From Pedococcus sp. (GTDB taxonomy: Bacteria; Actinomycetota; Actinomycetes; Actinomycetales; Dermatophilaceae), in assembly GCA_025936615.1 (NCBI GenBank), contig JAICSZ010000062.1:1-8931 (forward strand): a DNA stretch of 8,931 nt, in the 5' to 3' direction. The position numbers and the translations under genes were made by a program. The notes beneath the pieces are model-generated. The model did no database searches and was not told the origin of the DNA. It saw only the letters and a program-made list of their open reading frames with translations. Below, piece after piece: positions 5,370 through 8,931 of the stretch. Positions within the stretch are counted from its first letter, which is position 1; each line of letters begins with the position of its first letter.

Positions 5370-6185
5370 TCAGTCCAACCGGGAGCTGGTCAGCACACCC
5401 ACCAGGTGCCCTGCGGCGGTCAGCAGGGCCAGCGGCACCATGACGACCACCAGGACGTGGGTGCCCACCAGGTCGTCGTGGGCCGTGTCGACGATGCCTG
5501 CCGCGAGTACCAGCAGCGATGCCTCCACTGCGACGAACGCCCGGAACACGGGAAGGTAGCCGAACGCCCGCCGGACCGCTGCGACCCCGGAGACCTTGGG
5601 GCGGGTCGTGGTCGCGACGTCGTCGAGCAGGGGGCGCCCGGTCTTCGCCCGGGCCACCACCACGAGGTCGGTGAAGGCCTTGTTCATGAGCACCACCACG
5701 GCGACGAGTAGACCCAGGACGGTCCATCCCCCGACCTGGAGCGGCGCGGACAGCGAGTAGTCGTCGGCCCGCAGCCCCAGCCCGACCGGGATGGCGGCCT
5801 CCGTCGCGTAGTGCCCGATCCGGTCCAGGTAGATCCCTGCCGGCGAGAACCGCTGACGCCACCGTGCCAGCTCCCCGTCGGAGCAGTCGAGCAGGATCTG
5901 CAGCTGCATCGCGAGGGCGCAGACGAGCGGCCCCCCGATGCCCCAGAACGGGGTTGTCGCGGCCCCGCAGACCCCGACGAGGATCATCAGCCAGGTCACG
6001 CCGTTGGGTGTGATCCCGGTCGGAAGCAGGGCACGGGTGGCGTGCACGCTCAAGTGCCTGATGTACAAGGCGCCAGCCCAGTGCTCCGCGTTGTAGCGCG
6101 CGATGTGCTCGCGCGGCTGCGCGACTGCCCGCAGGTCGGACAGGGACGGGTGGTCGTCGCGTGGGTCGTGCGTCGCCACACTCAC
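5370..6185 (-). CDS. CDP-alcohol phosphotransferase family membrane protein with His in place of the last motif Asp
   Basis: 271 residues from the GTG at 6185. The family motif normally reads D-x2-D-G-x2-A-R-x8-G-x3-D-x3-D. Here it is D100, D103, G104, A107, R108, G117, D121, with H125 at the final position. About six hydrophobic segments are visible (59-79, 82-99, 127-139, 152-172, 208-232, 241-265), as expected for this integral membrane family. Members move a phospho-alcohol from CDP-alcohol to a second alcohol, making phospholipids or phosphodiester-linked headgroups. The substrate here is unknown. The start is chosen because GTG overlaps the upstream stop (GTGA) and GGAGG lies 7 bases before it. 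The longer in-frame extension to 6401 is Arg/Gly/Pro-rich shadow of the upstream gene. It is followed 6 bases later by a glycosyltransferase, consistent with a shared envelope pathway. Confidence 0.87.
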   Translation of the reverse strand: MSVATHDPRDDHPSLSDLRAVAQPREHIARYNAEHWAGALYIRHLSVHATRALLPTGITPNGVTWLMILVGVCGAATTPFWGIGGPLVCALAMQLQILLDCSDGELARWRQRFSPAGIYLDRIGHYATEAAIPVGLGLRADDYSLSAPLQVGGWTVLGLLVAVVVLMNKAFTDLVVVARAKTGRPLLDDVATTTRPKVSGVAAVRRAFGYLPVFRAFVAVEASLLVLAAGIVDTAHDDLVGTHVLVVVMVPLALLTAAGHLVGVLTSSRLD

Positions 6186-8254
6186 AGGGCCACCTCCGGC
6201 TCCGGGTCCGCCAGGTGCGAGGAGCCTTGGTCCTGGGTGCGCAGCCACGTGCGCCACGCACGAGCTGACTCCGCGGCATACACGGCGATGAGCAGGAGCG
6301 CCGCCCAACCGAGCACCGGCTGCATCGGGACCCCGAAGGCGGCGAGCACGACGAGGGCGAGCATCCTCCCGTCCACGCCGAGGGTTGCACCGGTGACCCA
6401 CGGCGAGGGGGGCCGTCCTGTGTCGCGCAGGCGGTAGACGACGTCATAGCGGTGCCAGGCAACGGCAGCGAGGTAGGCGTACGCGCACCACTGGGACGGC
6501 TTGGGAAGAGCGGTCACCAACGCGAGCACGAGAACCGCCTCGGCGGACCAGAGCAGCGCCGACGCCTGCCAGCCGACGGAGTGCTGCAGGGGCGGCCGGC
6601 ACCCGGCCCCGACGAGGAGGCAGCCGACGAGGACGAGCAGGACCGTCAGCCACGTCACCTCCCCGCCCACGGCGGTGGCGACCGCCGCGGCCACGACGAC
6701 GAGCACCCCCAAGAGTGCGGCGGGGAACGGCAGCCCGCGGACCCGGCCGGCCGCTCGGGCGAGGGGACCGAGGCCGAGCTGGTGGTCGAGGTGTCCCCAC
6801 TCGCCCGAGCTGACGCGTGGGTCGCGGCGGTATCCGTCGCGACGCAGCAACGCCATGGCCGTGCGGCCACCCAGCGTCCAGGCCAGCGCCACGGCGACGG
6901 CGCCCGTGATGGCCCACAGGAGCACCGGGGCGCTGAACGTCAGGAGCCCGAGCGAGAGCACCAGGTAGCGCTCCGCGATCGGCATGTGCAGAACCTTCTT
7001 GCCCCAGTAGATGACTCGTTGACGCGGAGTGGGGGGAGCGGCCAGGGTCAGCCGGGCGTCATCCGCACCGAGGTCGCGGGGCTGGTCGACCTTGAGCTGG
7101 TCGGGCACGAGGTGGGCGCGCGAAGCCCTGGTGCGCTCGACGTACGCGTAGTCCTCCAGGTGGCGCACGGTCACCAGTACGAGGGCAGCCGTGGCGAGCA
7201 GCCACATGGGCTCGCCGCGGCGCACGGAGACCCACGCGACGGCGGCGATGAGCGAGTACTCCTTGACCCGGTCGCCAACCGCGTCGAGCCAGGCGCCGAG
7301 GGCGCTGAACCGCCTGGTGAACCGGGCGATCTCGCCGTCGACGCAGTCGACGACGAGGGCGAGCTGAAGGAGCACGGCGGCCGCCACCCACGCCCATCGG
7401 GAGTCGGTGGCCGCCAGCCCCGCGGCGAGCAGACCCAGGGCGAGGCTGGTCACCGTGACGACGTTGGGACTCCAGCCGTGGGCCAGGCCGAACCGGGTCA
7501 GTCGCCGAGACATGGGGCGGATGACGAACGTCGAGAAGAAGCCGTCGCCACCCCGAGACGCGCCCCGGAGCCGTTGCTCCCAGGCCGAGCCGCCAGCACC
7601 AGTCGCCGACCTCCCGCGGCGCGACACGTCATACGGGCCGAGCGGGACGGCACCCACCGGGACCCCACCACGGACGAGCGCGACGAGGGCCAGGTCCAAC
7701 GGGTCCACTGCTGGGTCTGCGGCGCACGGGCTGGTGGCTGCCGACCGCCAGAGCCGGATCGCGTCGGGGAGGTCGGCCGCGCCGACGAGCAGGATCCCGA
7801 CACCGAGGTTGGTTGGTGCGGTGACGACGTGCCGGGCCGAGCCTGCCGAGTGGACCAGGCGCTGGTCCGGGTCCACCCGCAGCAGCGTGAACCCCTCGGC
7901 GTCTGCCTGCGCGGCGGCCGGGTCCAGGGTGGCCACGGAGGTCCCGGCTCCGGGACGGTCGAGCAGGTCCAGCATCGCGACGGCGGACAGCCTCAGGTCG
8001 GCTGACACGACCACGACCGGCAGTGCCGCGCCCGTGGCCCGGACCTGGTCGGCAGCATCGGCCAGCCCCAGCAGCGTCGCGGCGGCGTCCAGGCCGCCGA
8101 GGCCTCGTGGCTCGAGGCCGAGCTCGCGCAGTGCGCGAGACACGGCCGTGCCCTCCGCGCCCGTGCCCAGCACGTATGCCGGGGCGCCAGCGGTGTAGCC
8201 GTGGACCCCGCGGGCCGACGCGCTTCCCACGAACGGCGTCTCCGCAAGGCTCAC
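6182..8254 (-). CDS. DUF5941-type fusion protein: divergent nucleotidyltransferase-like domain, CDP-alcohol phosphotransferase, multi-helix C-terminal domain
   Basis: 690 residues. Residues 1 to about 235 resemble an NTP-transferase/Rossmann-like domain (VVVVSADLRLS at 80-90, NLGVGILLVGAADL at 149-162) but lack the usual G-x-G-x-R nucleotide-binding signature, so it is probably divergent or non-catalytic. Residues about 236-470 form the phosphotransferase domain, starting DGFFSTFVIRP (237-247). Its motif is complete: D303, D306, G307, A310, R311, G320, D324, D328. Residues about 500-665 hold several more helices and WHRYDVVYRLRDTG (600-613), resembling DUF5941 proteins of Streptomyces and relatives. 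These are sometimes labelled inositol-phosphate or DIPP-synthase-like, but the substrate is unproven. The GTG start at 8254 overlaps the upstream stop (GTGA). A GTG nine codons in, with GGAG before it, is an alternative. It should sit in the cytoplasmic membrane and make a phosphodiester-linked product. Confidence 0.85.
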   Translation of the reverse strand: MSLAETPFVGSASARGVHGYTAGAPAYVLGTGAEGTAVSRALRELGLEPRGLGGLDAAATLLGLADAADQVRATGAALPVVVVSADLRLSAVAMLDLLDRPGAGTSVATLDPAAAQADAEGFTLLRVDPDQRLVHSAGSARHVVTAPTNLGVGILLVGAADLPDAIRLWRSAATSPCAADPAVDPLDLALVALVRGGVPVGAVPLGPYDVSRRGRSATGAGGSAWEQRLRGASRGGDGFFSTFVIRPMSRRLTRFGLAHGWSPNVVTVTSLALGLLAAGLAATDSRWAWVAAAVLLQLALVVDCVDGEIARFTRRFSALGAWLDAVGDRVKEYSLIAAVAWVSVRRGEPMWLLATAALVLVTVRHLEDYAYVERTRASRAHLVPDQLKVDQPRDLGADDARLTLAAPPTPRQRVIYWGKKVLHMPIAERYLVLSLGLLTFSAPVLLWAITGAVAVALAWTLGGRTAMALLRRDGYRRDPRVSSGEWGHLDHQLGLGPLARAAGRVRGLPFPAALLGVLVVVAAAVATAVGGEVTWLTVLLVLVGCLLVGAGCRPPLQHSVGWQASALLWSAEAVLVLALVTALPKPSQWCAYAYLAAVAWHRYDVVYRLRDTGRPPSPWVTGATLGVDGRMLALVVLAAFGVPMQPVLGWAALLLIAVYAAESARAWRTWLRTQDQGSSHLADPEPEVAL
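6190..6197 (-). promoter_or_regulatory. Ribosome binding site fixing the GTG start at 6185
   Basis: GGAGGTGG on the minus strand, with GGAGG ending 7 bases before the GTG. It is the strongest Shine-Dalgarno match seen in the window and lies inside the end of the preceding gene. It supports the 271-residue reading over the longer open frame. Confidence 0.75.
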
Positions 8255-8931
8255 GTCCCGGCGTCCACGTCGGCGTTGTACTTCTCGATGACCTCCTCGA
8301 CCGGTCCGTCGCCGACGAGCCGCCCGTTCTGGAGGTACAGACCACGCTTGGCGAACCGTCTCAGGTCACCCTCGCTGTGGGACACGAGGAACAGCGTCTT
8401 GCCGCCGCTGAGCATGTCCTCCATCCGTAGGTAGCACTTCTCCCGGAAGGCCCTGTCCCCGACGGCGAGGACCTCGTCGACCAGCACGATGGGCTCGTCC
8501 AAGGTCGTGATGACCGCGAACCCCAGCCGCACCTGCATCCCCGAGGAGAAGTGGCGAAACGGGGTGTCGAGCGCGTCCTTCACCTGGGGACCGGCGAAGT
8601 CCACGATCCCCTCGAAGCGCTCGTCCACCTGGTCCTTGCTCAAGCCGTGAAGGCCGGCCGTGAGGTAGATGTTCTCGCGCGCGGAGAGCTCGCCGATGAA
8701 CCCGCCAGTCAGCTCGATGAGCGGCGCGACGCCCCCCCGGACCCGGACCTTGCCGTGGTCCGGCAGCATCACTCCGGCGATCATCTTGAGCAGGGTGCTC
8801 TTGCCGCTGCCGTTGCCGCCGATGAGGCCGACGGCCTCACCCCTGGCGACTTCGAACGAGACGTCCTGCAGCGCCGAGAAGGTCTCCTTGGAGTGGCTGC
8901 TGCCGCCCCGGAAGAGCATCTCGCGCAGCGA
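8251..8931 (-). CDS. Polysaccharide/teichoic acid export ABC transporter ATPase, Wzt/TagH type (N-terminus beyond window edge)
   Basis: 226 codons visible; the frame is open through the right edge. The true start is outside, since four codons (SLRE) precede the internal Met at 8919 and relatives have more sequence before this point. Numbering from the first visible codon: Walker A GGNGSGKST at 38-46, the Wzt-type Q-loop region LIELTGGFIGELSARENI at 71-88, a variant signature FSSGMQVRLGFAV at 128-140 (SSGMQ for LSGGQ), Walker B VLVDE ending at D152-E153, and switch His H185 (LVSHS). VDEVLAVGDRAFREKC is typical of O-antigen and teichoic acid exporters. The protein ends soon after the ATPase fold, so it lacks the C-terminal carbohydrate-binding domain of long Wzt proteins. 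It would power export of an undecaprenyl-linked polymer with a permease expected just outside the window. Its stop overlaps the next start (GTGA). Confidence 0.93.
   Translation of the reverse strand, partial: SLREMLFRGGSSHSKETFSALQDVSFEVARGEAVGLIGGNGSGKSTLLKMIAGVMLPDHGKVRVRGGVAPLIELTGGFIGELSARENIYLTAGLHGLSKDQVDERFEGIVDFAGPQVKDALDTPFRHFSSGMQVRLGFAVITTLDEPIVLVDEVLAVGDRAFREKCYLRMEDMLSGGKTLFLVSHSEGDLRRFAKRGLYLQNGRLVGDGPVEEVIEKYNADVDAGT

Noticed and set aside
4716..5711. 331-codon plus-strand frame spanning the glycosyltransferase and phosphotransferase joint
   Set aside because: It runs across two coupled genes on the other strand and has no family features.
6186..6401. N-terminal extension of the stand-alone phosphotransferase to 343 residues
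   Set aside because: The extra 72 residues are Arg/Gly/Pro-rich antidomain sequence inside the upstream gene. The GTG at 6185 has a strong GGAGG and a GTGA overlap.
6452..8005. 517-codon plus-strand frame opposite the fusion phosphotransferase
   Set aside because: Shadow frame rich in Gly, Arg, Glu and His; the opposite strand has a clear CDP-alcohol phosphotransferase motif and coupled start and stop.

Overview
The window comes from a GC-rich genome whose genes are strongly biased to G/C at third codon positions. It uses GTG starts, stop/start overlaps and cell-wall genes typical of Actinomycetota, including an amidase with cell-wall-binding type-2 (CWB2) repeats, a SpoIID/LytB-domain protein, a DUF2304 protein and a DUF5941-type CDP-alcohol phosphotransferase. 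A member of Micrococcales is plausible, but nothing here fixes the genus. No rRNA, tRNA, CRISPR array, insertion sequence or phage gene is visible. The whole window is chromosomal-looking envelope biosynthesis and remodelling.

Left part (1-2998, minus strand): a secreted two-gene unit. The upstream gene is an 813-residue PGRP/type-2 N-acetylmuramoyl-L-alanine amidase with an Ig-like segment and three CWB2 repeats. It is followed 35 bases later by a secreted SpoIID/LytB-domain protein that runs off the left edge. Amidase plus SpoIID-like glycan cutter is a sensible peptidoglycan-degrading pair.

Centre (2999-3260): a 262-base divergent control region. It holds three GTCACA direct repeats at roughly helical spacing, a short hairpin, an 11-base palindrome, and a TAGGCT -10 box placed so that the rightward gene would be leaderless.

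Centre-right (3261-4318, plus strand): a DPM1-like family 2 glycosyltransferase overlapping by 4 bases a small three-helix DUF2304 membrane protein.

Right part (4374-8931, minus strand): a tightly coupled four-gene block. In transcription order it has a Wzt/TagH-type polysaccharide-export ABC ATPase (start outside the window), a 690-residue fusion protein with a central CDP-alcohol phosphotransferase domain, a second stand-alone CDP-alcohol phosphotransferase whose last motif Asp is His, and a GT-B glycosyltransferase. Joints are a GTGA overlap, another GTGA overlap, and a 6-base gap. Together they suggest synthesis and export of a phospho-alcohol-containing wall glycopolymer or glycolipid. 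The exact polymer cannot be read from sequence. The most interesting points are the tandem phosphotransferases with one altered active site, and the possible MtrA-type control of the wall hydrolase unit.
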